64,000 nucleotides of DNA from Clytia hemisphaerica. Its lineage: Eukaryota; Cnidaria; Hydrozoa; Leptothecata; Clytiidae. The notes under the pieces are model-generated. The model worked only from the letters and a program-made list of their open reading frames with translations. It ran no database searches and was not told the origin of the DNA. Where the stretch lies: assembly GCA_902728285.1 (NCBI GenBank), contig CACVBU010000042.1, forward strand, positions 1 through 64,000, given 5' to 3'. Shown piece after piece: positions 43,296-54,987 of this stretch; the first letter of the stretch is position 1, and each line of letters begins with the position of its first letter. A program made the position numbers and the translations under genes.

Positions 43296-44979
43296 TTTAG
43301 ACTGTAATTTTCCCTTTAGACTTTAATTCTCCCTTTAGACTTTAATTCTCCCTTTAGACTGTAATCCTTCCTTTAGACTGTAATTTTCTCTTTAGACTGT
43401 AATCCTCCCTTTAGACTGTAATTTTCTCTTTAGACTGTAATCCTCCCTTTAGACTGCAATCCTTCCTTTAGACTGTAATTTTCTCTTTAGACTGTAATTC
43501 TCCCTTTAGACTGTAATCCTTCCTTTAGACTGTAATTTTCTCTTTAGACTGTAATCCTCCCTTTAGACTGTAATTTTCTCTTTAGACTGTAATTCTCCCT
43601 TTAGACTGTAATTTTCCCTTTAGACTGTAATCCTTCCTTTAAACTGTAATTTTCTCTTTAGACTGTAATTCTCCCTTTAGACTGTAATTCTCCCTTTATA
43701 CTGTAATTCTCCCTTTATACTGTAATTTTCCCTTTAGACTGTAATTCTCCCTTTATACTGTAATTCTCCCTTTAGACTGTAATTCTCCCTTTATACTGTA
43801 ATTCTCCCTTTAGACTGTAATTCTCCCTTTAGACTGTAATTTTCCCTTGAGACTGTAATTCTCCCTTTATACTGTAATTCTCCCTTTAGACTGTAATTTT
43901 CTATTTAGACTGTAATTCTCCCTTTATACTGTAATTCTCCCTTTAGACTGTAATTTTCCCTTTAGACTGTAATTCTCCCTTTAGACTGTAATCCTTCCTT
44001 TAGACTGTAATCCTCCCTTTAGACTGTAATTCTCCCTTTAGACTGCGATTTTCCATTTAGACTGTAATTTTCCCTTTAGACTGTAATTCTCCCTTTAGAC
44101 TGTAATCCTTCCTTTAGACTGTAATCCTCCCTTTAGACTGTAATTCTCCCTTTAGACTGCGATTTTCCATTTAGACTGTAATTCTCCCTTTAGACTGCGA
44201 TTTTCCCTTTAGACTGTAATTTTCCCTTTAGACTGTAATTTTCTATTTAGACTGTAATTCTCCCTTTAGACTGTAGTTCTCCTTTTAGACTGTAATTCTC
44301 CCTTTAGACTGTAATTTTCTCTTTAGACTGTAATCCTCCCTTTAGACTGTAATTTTCCCTTTAGACTGTAATTCTCCCTTTAGACTGCGATTTTCCATTT
44401 AGACTGTAATTCTCCCTTTAGACTGCGATTTTCCCTTTAGACTGTAATTTTCCCTTTAGACTGCAATTTTCTCTTTAGACTGTAATTCTCCCTTTAGACT
44501 GTAATTCTCCCTTTAGACTGTAATTTTCCCTTGAGACTGTAATTCTCCCTTTATACTGTAATTCTCCCTTTAGACTGTAATTTTCTATTTAGACTGTAAT
44601 TCTCCCTTTATACTGTAATTCTCCCTTTAGACTGTAATTTTCCCTTTAGACTGTAATTTTCCCTTTAGACTGTAATTTTCTATTTAGACTGTAATTCTCC
44701 CTTTAGACTGTAGTTCTCCTTTTAGACTGTAATTCTCCCTTTAGACTGTAATTTTCTATTTAGACTGTAATTCTCCCTTTATACTGTAATTCTCCCTTTA
44801 GACTGCGATTTTCCCTTTAGACTGTAATTTTCCCTTTAGACTGTAATTTTCTATTTAGACTGTAATTCTCCCTTTAGACTGTAGTTCTCCTTTTAGACTG
44901 TAATTCTCCCTTTAGACTTTAATTTTCTCTTTAGACTGTAATCCTCCCTTTAGACTGTAATTTTCCCTTTAGACTGTAA
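43296..44979. repeat. 19-bp satellite, left block (about 88 copies)
   Basis: The unit is TTTAGACTGTAATTCTCCC with variants (TTTTCCC, CCTTCC, TTTTCTA, CTGCGATTTTCC, TTTATACTG). On the plus strand each unit has a pyrimidine run followed by TTTAG, that is, a 3' splice-site-like word. It lies upstream of the first visible exon of the USP36-like gene. Confidence 0.95.
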
Positions 44980-45742
44980 TCAGTCGAGTACTATTGCAAA
45001 CTAGGAGAAATGCGTGTATTTCGCTTAAATAGGATGATTTATCCTAAATAAGATAAAATCGATAGCTTAGTTAGGAGAAATAGCAGAAAAAGTTGATTTT
45101 CTGAACAAATTCAGAGATCCGCGTCAAGCTTTGCATAAATTTAAGAAATTTGGAGCCAGTATAGTATGCTTGTGAAGTCTGATCCATCAGTCAACGTGCG
45201 TTCAGAAGTTATTCAACTTTTGACAAACTTCAGATTTTATGCATCAAACTCTCTTAGTAAAAACTTTGCTCGTAACGATGTTTTGAAGAAATAAAAACTT
45301 AGATATAAATAAACTTATCCTATTGTAGTAGACACATTTGCCCAATTTACGTTTGTGTGGTTTGTGTCAAGGAGAATGAACACTTTCTCGTCCTTCGACA
45401 CTTTTCTGACTTTTCATTCACGCTCATATTTTTCATACGGCAAAGCGTGTAACAAAAGCATTATTTCTCCTAATTTGTATATTTTATCCAAAATAGGATA
45501 AATGTTTTATATTTTTTCACTCCGCGCTGATAAGAAGCTAACATTTGGCCTAACATGATCTTCTTTATGAGTATAATTGATTTAGAGAGTTAAAAAGACG
45601 CGGATCTCTGAAGTTGTTCAGAAAATCAACTTTTTCTTCTATTTCTCCTAACTAAGCTATCGATTTTATCTTATTTAGGATAATTCATCCTATTTAAGCG
45701 AAATACCCGCATTTCTCCTAATTTGCAATAGTACTCGACTGA
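44980..45742. mobile_element. Harbinger-like MITE inserted in the 19-bp satellite
   Basis: TCAGTCGAGTACTATTGCAA and TTGCAATAGTACTCGACTGA are the tips of inverted arms of about 150 bp (also GATAAAATCGATAGCTTAG and GCGGATCTCTGAA). Left GACTG-TAA and right TAA-TTCTCC rejoin to one satellite unit after removing one TAA, so the target duplication is TAA, as in PIF/Harbinger elements. No coding content. Confidence 0.9.
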
Positions 45743-46610
45743 TAATTCTCCCTTTAGACTGCGATTTTCCATTTAGACTGTAATTCTCCAGCTTTAGACT
45801 GCGATTTTCCTTTTAGACTGTAATTTTCCCTTTAGACTGCAATTTTCTCTTTAGACTGTAATTCTCCCTTTAGACTGTAATTCTCCCTTTATACTGTAAT
45901 TCTCCCTTTAGACTGTAATTCTCCATTTAGACTGTAATTTTCCCTTGAGACTGTAATTCTCCCTTTATACTGTAATTCTCCCTTTAGACTGTAATTTTCT
46001 ATTTAGACTGTAATTCTCCCTTTATACTGTAATTCTCCCTTTAGACTGTAATTTTCCCTTTAGACTGTAATTCTCCCTTTAGACTGTAATTCTTCCTTTA
46101 GACTGTAATCCTCCCTTTAGACTGTAATTTTCTTTTCAGACTGTAATTCTCCCTTTAGACTGTAATTCTCCCTTTATACTGTAATTCTCCCTTTAGACTG
46201 TAATTTTCTATTTAGACTGTAATTCTCCCTTTAGACTGTAGTTCTCCTTTTAGACTGTAATTCTCCCTTTAGACTGTAATTTTCTCTTTAGACTGTAATC
46301 CTCCCTTTAGACTGTAATTTTCCCTTTAGACTGTAATTCTCCCTTTAGACTGTAATTCTCCCTTTAGACTGCGATTTTCCATTTAGACTGTAATTCTCCC
46401 TTTAGACTGCGATTTTCCCTTTAGACTGTAATTTTCCCTTTAGACTGCAATTTTCTCTTTAGACTGCAATTCTCCCTTTAGACTGTAATCCTCCCTTTAG
46501 ACTGTAATTTTCTCTTTAGACTGTAATCCTCCCTTTAGACTGTAATTTTCCCTTTAGACTGTAATTCTCCCTTTAGACTGCGATTTTCCATTTAGACTGT
46601 AATTCTTTAT
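45743..46610. repeat. 19-bp satellite, right block (about 45 copies)
   Basis: Continuation of the array at 43,296-44,979 in the same register after the TAA-flanked insertion. It ends about 60 bases before the acceptor of the USP36-like exon at 46,669. Confidence 0.95.
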
Positions 46611-46668
46611 TAAAAGCTCCGCACAAGGAGTTTCTAATACTACTATCAATCAAATCTTTCCCCTTTAG

Positions 46669-49600
46669 AGCCCTCTTCATCAACTTTATCGACACAAAAC
46701 AAAACACAAAACGGAGAAGAAATCCTCTCCTCGAGATCTCAACAATCACCCAATGTGACGTCATTATCGCCAAGGAAAAGTCCCAAAAGACAGTCCCTTC
46801 AAGATGAAGTTACTGATCGATCAGAGGTATTTTTATTCGTCAGTATTGCTCGTCAAATCATTTTTATAGCCGCCTATCAATCAACCTTTAGTGGTCCGAT
46901 CGGCTTGCAAAGGTTTTCAAATATGTGCGTTAATTCTCCGGGTTCCGTTACTCGGAAGGTCTCAAGAGTGACGTCACGTTGATGGAGAATATCCTGTGCT
47001 AGTCATGTGATACGTTTGACCATATGCAATCAGTTCCAAAATACTTGGCACAAAAGGGAAATTCCCCACGAAATTTGATAACCACAAACAATTTGGAAGC
47101 GTTCTAAATTAGGTTGGAAGGGTACAGTTTCAACTCTGAGTTTTAACACTAGACTTCCTAGGGCCTGAGGATCCAAAAGTTCAAAAATGGTCCGGTAGGG
47201 CTTGAAATTTAGCCTAGAAACCAATAAATCCCTCCCAGATTGAAATATTCGATGAAATCAAGTTGAAGGCCCGAAATTGACATTCTCGCTCGAACTTCAA
47301 TTTTCAAAAGGTGGTAAAATAGCCAAAATTGTGGCACTGATTGTGGATATGCTAATTTTTTCGTGTTTTCGGTGGTTTTAAGAAGTTATTATTGATGGTC
47401 ATTTTCCGTAAGATACCGAGTTTATGTATGCTGTGTTATCTGCAACGGAGACGGTTAGTTTATGAATTGTCTATATCCTGACTGACTGAGGATGATGTTA
47501 AGTTAGAACTTTAACCCTCCTTGATATTGCGGGTTGTTCCAAATCTTCTCAGTCACACCTCCTCCTGCAAAAGGACAGAAACATAAACGCACTTATCTCT
47601 CTGCCAGTTAGAACATTTTTAGGTGATTTTTTTATGGATGAAAAACTCTTTCAACGAGGAAATATTTCCATTCCATAGGCGACCAGCACGACACCAATGC
47701 AATCGTCTGCCAGTGAATGGAACGTCTCCACTAACGATAAGGTGAGATGATCTTTCTTCGGTACAAACCGAACTAACTTTTCTTGGCCCTCATGGTTAAC
47801 TTATTTGAGTTCAATTTTTAATGTTTTTTTCTCCCAAAAGATTTCGATTTACGAGAAGAAAGCGAAGAAGAAAAAGAAGAAACGAAAACGACATCATGCT
47901 GACTCAGCAGAATCCTCCCCAGTCTCCTCCCAAGACCACCTTCATGACGTCACTGTTGACAACGAACATAGCAACAAGAAACGTCACGTTTCCACCGAAA
48001 GTGACTTATCATCGTTGACGACAATCAACCAATCTCGTCATCGAAAACGTTCCCATGACAACAGCAACGACGAAGATGCAGAAATGCCGTCACAGAAAAA
48101 GAAGAAGAAAAAGAAGCGCCATCTTGATGACGTCAACGATGACAACGATGAAGTCATTTTGTCACCGGCAAAGAAGAAAAAGAAGAAAAAGCATAAGAAA
48201 AGGAAACATCTTGACAACGAGGAAGAGAGTAACCATGACTACCAAACTAAAGAGGATCAAACTATCAGCGAACGGCCGCACTCGGTTTACAACATAGAGA
48301 AGCCCCCAAAAACGAAAGTAGCGACGGCAGATCAAATCGAAGAAACAGTCGAACACAAAAAGAAGAAAAAGAAGAAACATCATAATCGGGAAAATCGGGA
48401 TTATGAATCGGATTATACGGAAGAACAGGAAGAGAAACCGGTGAAGGAAAAAGCAGTTCAACCTCCAAATCATAAGAAAGGTATTTATTTTGATGAAATA
48501 TGTCGCTCTTTTTTATGGTTTGACAGAAACCTTTGAGAAGATGAGCTTGGTCGGTTTTAGTTTATGTCTTGCAAATTAAAACGGTTTTTTTTTTGTTGGA
48601 TGGGAACAGTTGTGTAAATCATGCGGTTGACAGGTTTTAAGAATTTTTGATTGACCCATTTTGTAGAAAGTTGATTTCACTTTTTTTTAATGTTGACATA
48701 ATGATTATCGAGTGAAAAAAGGCCAAAAGTTAGTATGGGCAAGACTTTTTGAATTTCTGCTCACGACTTTTCACCCCTCATTGTATCAATTTGGGATCTC
48801 TCTTTTATTTAAATTGGTCTTGAGCCTTGTTGAAGAACATTCTCAGATATTACCTTAAGTGAACTTATTTTCGTGGTGTGAGGGTACTAGATTGCCGCCT
48901 ATACTAGACGTCACCCGCGTTTTTTTTACGCAATTAACGTCTATTCCACTTTGCAACTTTTTCGAATGTTTTGAGCCCGGGATTTCGGGCTCTAAACATT
49001 CGATTTTTTGACGTCACTTTTAACTTTCGAAGCTCCTGCAGTAGCAAAATAATCGAATTTGCGTCAAAGCACTTGAAAGGCTTCTATTTTTCGAAAATCG
49101 TCAAAGTAGAACTCACTAAGAAACGAGATAAAAAATCCCGGTTTTAGTGAGGTGCTCGCTAACTAAATTGGGTGCATTTTGCGGAACTAATTCTTGCGGT
49201 TGATACCCGTTCTTTTGCCGGAATTGTTTCATATTCCTAGGGGTTTTTTGGAATTTTTAGTAAAAATTTCGCGGGACTAATTTTCGCGGTAGACACCCAA
49301 AAACGCGAGTTTAGTTCCCGCGAAAATGAGTTCTCGCGAAAATTAGTTCCCGTAAGGATGGTATCCACTTTCACGCGAACCTTTTTTGCCTAAAGAAAAG
49401 ATTACGTCATAAAAAAGTTTCGCGCGAAAGTGGAGACTGGCCTTTAAGGAATACTTTTACAAACTCTTCATCTAGCAGTACCGGTCCACACTTGGGATGA
49501 AGAAAAGAAGAATGTCAACACGTGGGATGGTTCCATCAAATCAAAAACCATCGATCAACTCATCACCAACAACTCTAAAGGTAAGCCGTTTCCAGTTTCA

Positions 49601-50897
49601 TTTTGGGAACACAATTATCATACAGTTAGCGCTCTCTATTTCGATGTTCTACTTTGATACGCTCCATCATTCGATAATAGCGAGTTTATGTATTCGAGAT
49701 AAATCGAAGGGGACGGTATAAAGCAAAGTTGACATGTCTCCAAAATCACCGTCCACTTTGCTCGACGACGGTAAAAACTCCAAAATACCGTCGTCTGTTT
49801 AGGTGAGCAAAGGCGATATAGAGCCGTACATCAACTTTCGACTTTGTTTTGTATCATTTTACTTACCGTCGCCCTCGATATCCTCAGACACATAAACTCG
49901 GTAATATTGAAAAACGCCGTCAACAATAAAATCTCGTAAATAGCGCTCCCCTTTTTCGATGAAAATCTAATTTCTCTCCCTGATGATTGAAGCGTCAACT
50001 GTAATTTTAATTTTATCGTTTTTTTGATTAGCTTCATTACTCGTCTCAATATCCTAGTTCTGACCGAATCGCATCCTTGCTATACCAATGGACTGTAGCA
50101 ATCCAGGACCAGCAATCAGTCTCTGGTTGTCCTTATTTATTTTCTTTGTTAAGCTTCGCCCACTTACTTGTGCCCCACCTGAAGCTACAAGTCGTTAGGT
50201 TGCGCAGCCTGTATAGATTAAATCATTACTGTAATTAATGACTGGTTTTCGAACGTCTAGATGGTAGTAGTGTATATGTGAAGAAATACACGAATTTCCT
50301 ATTAGCAGATTCATGTAAAAAAGTCGCGAAAAAACCTCGAGTAAAGATCTGATTGACTGAAAATTGCACACAAAAGCATTTTTTTTTTCAGAATGTCCAG
50401 AGTATGAGGTAATCTTTGCATGTTAGAGCTTTACTCGACGTTTTTTCGTGACTTTTTTATATGAATCTGCTAATAGGAAATACGTGTATTGCAAGCAAAA
50501 TATTTATAAGAGTCACGCACTCTCGATTCACAAATCACAAGTAAAGATAGAAAATAACGAATCCAGCCACAGGCCCCAACCAACTAACGGTAACCGTGAT
50601 GGCTCAATAAGGTCTACTAATCTCTTTCGTTCTCATGTTACAGTGAGCTCATGGGATGGAGAGCAAGATCATTCTGATTTGTACTCCTTGAAAAACCAAC
50701 ACGAAGGAGAGCGCAAACAAGACGACTGGGACGAGGATTACGATGCGGGGAAAACGAAGAAAGTGAAAAAACAAGCAAAGGAGGAGAGTGGTTGGAAAAA
50801 AGACAAAGGAAATGCTTTTCAAAAATTACAAGACTACAGAAATTTTTCAAAGGTGATTTTCTGTTCTAAGTTACTTGAAAACGAGAAAGAGTTTTAA
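46669..50897 (+). CDS. USP36: USP36-like deubiquitinase, C-terminal exons (catalytic part not in view)
   Basis: Five exons are read: 46669-46826, 47679-47741, 47841-48480, 49479-49580 and 50644-50897. Phases agree at each junction (0, 0, 1, 1). The conserved C-terminus is diagnostic: SSWDGEQDHSDLYSLKN, then DDWDEDYDAGKTKKVKK and GNAFQKLQDYRNF, matching the end of animal USP36 (WDGQ..., DDWDEEFDRGKEKKIK..., NAFQKLQ.RRNF). A related WD motif (HTWDEEKKNVNTWDGS) precedes it. The third exon codes for a very basic tail with five Lys/Arg runs (for example KKKKKKRKRHH), in keeping with the nucleolar location of the family. USP36 removes ubiquitin from nucleolar proteins. The ubiquitin hydrolase domain must lie upstream of 46.7 kb, beyond the satellites, and was not found. 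The last exon is read through to TAA at 50,895; a donor-like AAG|GTGATT at 50,853 could allow another end. USP42 is a less likely identity. Confidence 0.8.
47048..47340 (+). repeat. Dispersed repeat family C, copy 2 (intronic)
   Basis: GGGAAATTCCCCACGAAATT to AATAGCCAAAATT matches 34,405-34,700 with many substitutions. It lies in the first visible intron of the USP36-like gene and is followed at 47,418-47,575 by a family D repeat (CGAGTTTATGTATGCTGTG). Confidence 0.65.
49640..49935. mobile_element. Family D inverted-repeat element (intronic)
   Basis: CGAGTTTATGTATTCGAGAT near 49,681 and, inverted, GACACATAAACTCGGTAATA near 49,888 bound a segment with two ACCGTC words and CGACGACGG. Single arms recur at 14,865-15,045 and 47,418-47,575. 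Borders are approximate. Confidence 0.5.
50285..50490. mobile_element. Long-arm palindromic MITE in the last USP36 intron
   Basis: The arms are about 62 bp and nearly perfect: AATACACGAATTTCCTATTA pairs with TAATAGGAAATACGTGTATT and continues through GCAGATTCAT and AAAAAAGTCGCGAAAAAAC. Total 206 bp. It ends about 150 bases before the acceptor of the last exon. Confidence 0.85.
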
Positions 50898-51850
50898 TAC
50901 ATGGCTCATAATTATCACTCATTTTGTTGGCTCATAATTACTACTGATTATGCAACTTTGTTGTTTTGGTCCTTAGCTCTATCTACACTTTACTCCCTAT
51001 ACTTGATATGCGTAAACCAAGATCGCGCTTTTTCTAACTGAAGCACTCGAAAAAAGCCGGATTTTGAACATCGCGTTCCGATTTTTACCGTACATACCTA
51101 TAACAATCCAAAAGTCCCCTTATCAATCAAACGCTTTTTCCGAGCTCTGATTGGTTTTTTTAGCTCAATTACATCATAATTTTGAGATTCAACCAATCAG
51201 ATCGATTTGATTGTTGAAGGGGCTTCTATATGGCTTTTTGGACAGGTCTAATCGGACGGTCGGTCGGGAAATATTTGTGATTGCCGCCTACAAAGACTAC
51301 CAAATTACTTGGATGTATTACCATGCAGCAAAAATATGCCACCCTCAATTTTCAAGAGGGCTAAAGTAAATGTTTCCATTGGTCGGTCTTTGTTCTTTGT
51401 TTTTATTTTGTTAAGATGGTTGGTTGCGATAAGCCCCATAATAATTTCTGAAGAACAACTGTACAAATCCATAACAAAATGTTCTCTATTTAAGAAACAG
51501 GATACCATGACCATTAGACCATTCCCTATCCATGTACAAACGATGGCACCAGTGACCAGAGCAGAGAGACCAGATCAATCAATGAGCTTCTTGCTTTTCT
51601 ATTTACTTTTACGAAAATTACCAGTAAAGTAGAATTTCGAAAACGGAGATACGCTTCCGAACCGCGCGACGTTTCCCGATCGGCAAGGAACCGTAGGCTA
51701 TTTTCCGGTGCCGTGTCTCCAAAAAAACGTACTCCGCCTCGAAAAAAGGACACTCTACTGTTTCCCCGCTCGGAGCTCGATTCAAAAAGAGACTTGGAAA
51801 AAAATCCATAATGGCCCCCCCACAGCTCAATACGAATTAGACTTTTAGTA
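50898..51850. other. 3' flank of the USP36-like gene, no further gene supported
   Basis: Holds a half copy of the hairpin MITE at about 51,008-51,066 and otherwise unique sequence. Frames at 51,309-51,632 (plus) and 51,526-52,032 (minus) have no known domain and run into the tandem repeat. Confidence 0.4.
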
Positions 51851-54800
51851 TATAGACTAGCCGTCACCCGGCGTCGCACCCGCCGAGGAGTAGGTAAGCT
51901 GAACGCATCATAAGCCCTTTGGATGGTGGGGAGGGTAAAAAGATCTGATTTGTAAGCCCAAAGAACAAAAGATTTCCACTTAAGACCGATCAAAACTCGA
52001 AATATTGCAAATTTTCTTGTTTTTGACGTCATTTGGGCCCTTCATGACGTCATCGAAAGGGTAATAATTTTTTTACTTCACTGAGATCAATTTATCATTT
52101 ACCCAAAAGATTCTCTTGATGATTTCCGATCCAGTGAGGGGTCGATCATTGCTTAGATCCTTCTCAAACTCAAGATATCAGATTTTCAGGTTTTGATGAC
52201 GTCATCGGACCCAAAATGCCTCAGTTTGAATATATTTATTTTCGAAAGTCTCAATATACCCACTCTTACCCCTCCCAAATTATTCTTCATTAAATTTTCG
52301 ATCCAATGAGGGGTCAACAATCTCATAACTCCTTTCCAATCTCGAGATATCGCATTTTTTCTGTTTTGATGACGTCATGAAATGAAAATGCCTAAAAATT
52401 CAGCCAAATTTTAAAGTCACACCCAAGCCTCATAACCCCTACCATCTTATTCTCCATAAAATTCTCGATCCAATGAGGGGTCACCGACCTCCCAACTCCT
52501 TTTCAAACTCGAGATATCGCATTTTCAAGTTTTTCCCAAATCTGTGACGTTTCATTGGGTCCTTTACCCCTAATGTTGTCAACGGTCATTCGCGAATTTG
52601 AAATTTTGCGGTCAACGGGTAGCTTATGCCCCAAGGGTCCCAAAAAACTAAAAAACGTCAATTATTTCCACGGGAAAGTGGGTTTTTAAATTTGCGAAAG
52701 ATTTGCACTGCAACGACTTCTTACAAAAACGCTAATTTTCACACTCTTCCCCTGACCACTTTCGCTTTCGTTTTCAACCACCCACCCAACCATCCAACCA
52801 AAAAATCGGTCACGTAACTCTCGAACCCCCATCCAAAAAATCCATAATGGCTTCCCCACGGCTCATAGAAAATTAGACTTTTAGTATATAGACTAGCCGT
52901 CACCCGGCGTCGCACCCGCCGAGTAGAGTGTTGTTGAACACATCAAAAGCCCTTTGGATGGTGGGGGATTATAAAAAGATCTGATTTGTATATTGTAAGC
53001 TCAAAGAACGAAATATTACCACTTTTCATTGATCAAAACTCGGAAAACCGCATATTTCATGTTTGGTGACGTCATTTTGGCCCTAAGTGACGTCATGGAA
53101 AGGGTAATAAATTTTTACTTCATGAAAATCAATTTGTCATTCATCCAAACGATTCTCTTGATGATTTCCGGTCCAATGAGGGGTCAATCATTGCATAAAT
53201 CCTTCTCAAACTCGAGATATTGTATTTTTTAGGTTTTGATGACGTCATCGGACCCAAAATGCCCCAATTTGAATATATTTATTTTCTAAAGTTTCTATAA
53301 ACCCACTTTTACCCCTCCCAACTTATTCTCCATTCAATTCCCGATCCAATGAGGGGTCAATGACCTCCAAACTCCTTTCCAATCTCGAGATATCGATTTT
53401 TTGTTTGATGACGCATCTGAAAACGCCAAAAAAATTCAGCCAATTTTAAAGTCACACTCAGCCATATAAACCCTCCATCTTATTCTCCATTAAAATTTTC
53501 GATCCAATGAGGGTCACCCGACCTCCCCACTTCCTTTTCAACTCGAGATATTGGCATTTTCAAGTTTTTCCCAAATCTGTGACGTCATTGGGTCTCTTTA
53601 CATTACCCCTAATGTTATCAACGGTCAATTCGCGAATTTTGAAATTTTTGCGGTCAAGGGTTTTAGTTAGCCCCAAGGGTCCCAAAAAAACCAAAAAACG
53701 TCAATTATTTCCACGAGAAAGTGGGTTTTTAAATTTGCGAAAGATTTGCACTGCAACGACTTCTTCACAAAAAACGCTAATTTCCACACTCTTCCCCTGA
53801 CCACTTTCGCTTTCGTTTTCAACCACCCACCCATCCAACCAAACAACCAACCAAAATCGGTCACGTAACTCTCGAACCCCCATCTCAAAAATCCATAATG
53901 GCTCCCCCACGGCTCATAGAGAATTAGACTTTTAGTATATAGACTAGCCGTCACCCGGCGTCGCACCCGCCGAGTAGAGTGTTGTTGAACACATCAAAAG
54001 CCCTTTGGATGGTGGGGGAGTATAAAAAGATCTGATTTGTATATTGTAAGCCGAAAAAACGAAATATTACCACTTATCAATAATCGAAGCTTGAAAAATC
54101 GCATATTTTATGTTTGGTGACGTCATTTTGGCCCTAAGTGACGTCATCGAAAGGGTAATCAACTTTTTACTTCACTGAAATCAATTTGTCATTTAACCAA
54201 AATATTCTCTTGATGATTTCCGATCCAATGAGGGGTCAATCATTGCTTAAATCGTTCTCAAACTCGAGATATTATATTTTTCCGTTTTTAATGACGTCAT
54301 CGGACCGAAAAAGCCTCAATTTGACTATTTCTAATTTTGAAGTTTCTATATAGCTACTCTTACCCCTCCCAACTTATTCTTCATTAAATTTCCGATCCAA
54401 AGAGAGGTCAACGACTTCCCAGCTCCTATCCAATCTCGAGATAAAGCATTTTTCCTGTTTTGATGACGTCATCAACTGAAAACGCCTAAAAATTCAGCCA
54501 AATTTTAAAGTCACACTCAAGCCATATAAACCCTCCCATCTTATTCTCCATAAATTCTCGATCCATGAGGGGTCGACGACCTCCCAACTCCTTTTCAAAC
54601 TCGAGATATCGCATTTTGAAGATTTTCCGAAATCTGTGACGTCATTGGGTCTCTTTACCCCTAATGTTATCAACGGTCGATTCGCGAATTTTGAAATTTT
54701 TGCGGTCAATGGGTAGCTTATGCCCCAAGGGTCCCAAAAAAACAAAAAACGTCAATTATTTCCACGGGAAAGTGGGTTTTTAATTTGCGAAAGATTTGCA

Positions 54801-54984
54801 CTGCAACGACTTCTTTAAAAAACGCTAATTTTCACACTCTTCCCTTGACCACTTTCGCTTTCGTTTTCGACCACCCACCCAACCATCTAACCAAAAAGTC
54901 GGTCACGTAACTCTCGAACTCCCATCTCAAAAATCCAAAATGGCCACCCCACGGCTCATAGAAAATTAGACTTTTAGTATATAG
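51850..54984. repeat. Three tandem copies of a ~1,040-bp unit rich in TGACGTCA
   Basis: Unit starts are marked by GACTAGCCGTCACCCGGCGT at about 51,856, 52,893 and 53,942; each unit ends with a GGCTCATAGAxAATTAGACT motif. Within each unit a smaller motif set (GATCCAATGAGGGGTCAA, AACTCGAGATAT, GATGACGTCAT) repeats four to five times, so there are more than a dozen TGACGTCA palindromes, the CREB/ATF site. Copy 2 has many single-base losses relative to its neighbours. Confidence 0.85.
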
Positions 54985-54987
54985 AAG

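Noticed and set aside
43296..46610. CRISPR-like array
   Set aside because: The 19-bp units are directly abutting with no unique spacers, and the genome is eukaryotic.
50950..51030. Extra last exon of the USP36-like gene after GGTCCTTAG (LYLHFTPYT then stop)
   Set aside because: The peptide does not resemble the family C-terminus and the exon would end at the border of a MITE fragment; read-through to 50,897 is simpler.
51526..52032. 168-codon minus-strand frame downstream of the USP36-like gene
   Set aside because: It runs into the first 1,040-bp tandem unit, is Arg/Ser-rich and has no recognisable domain.
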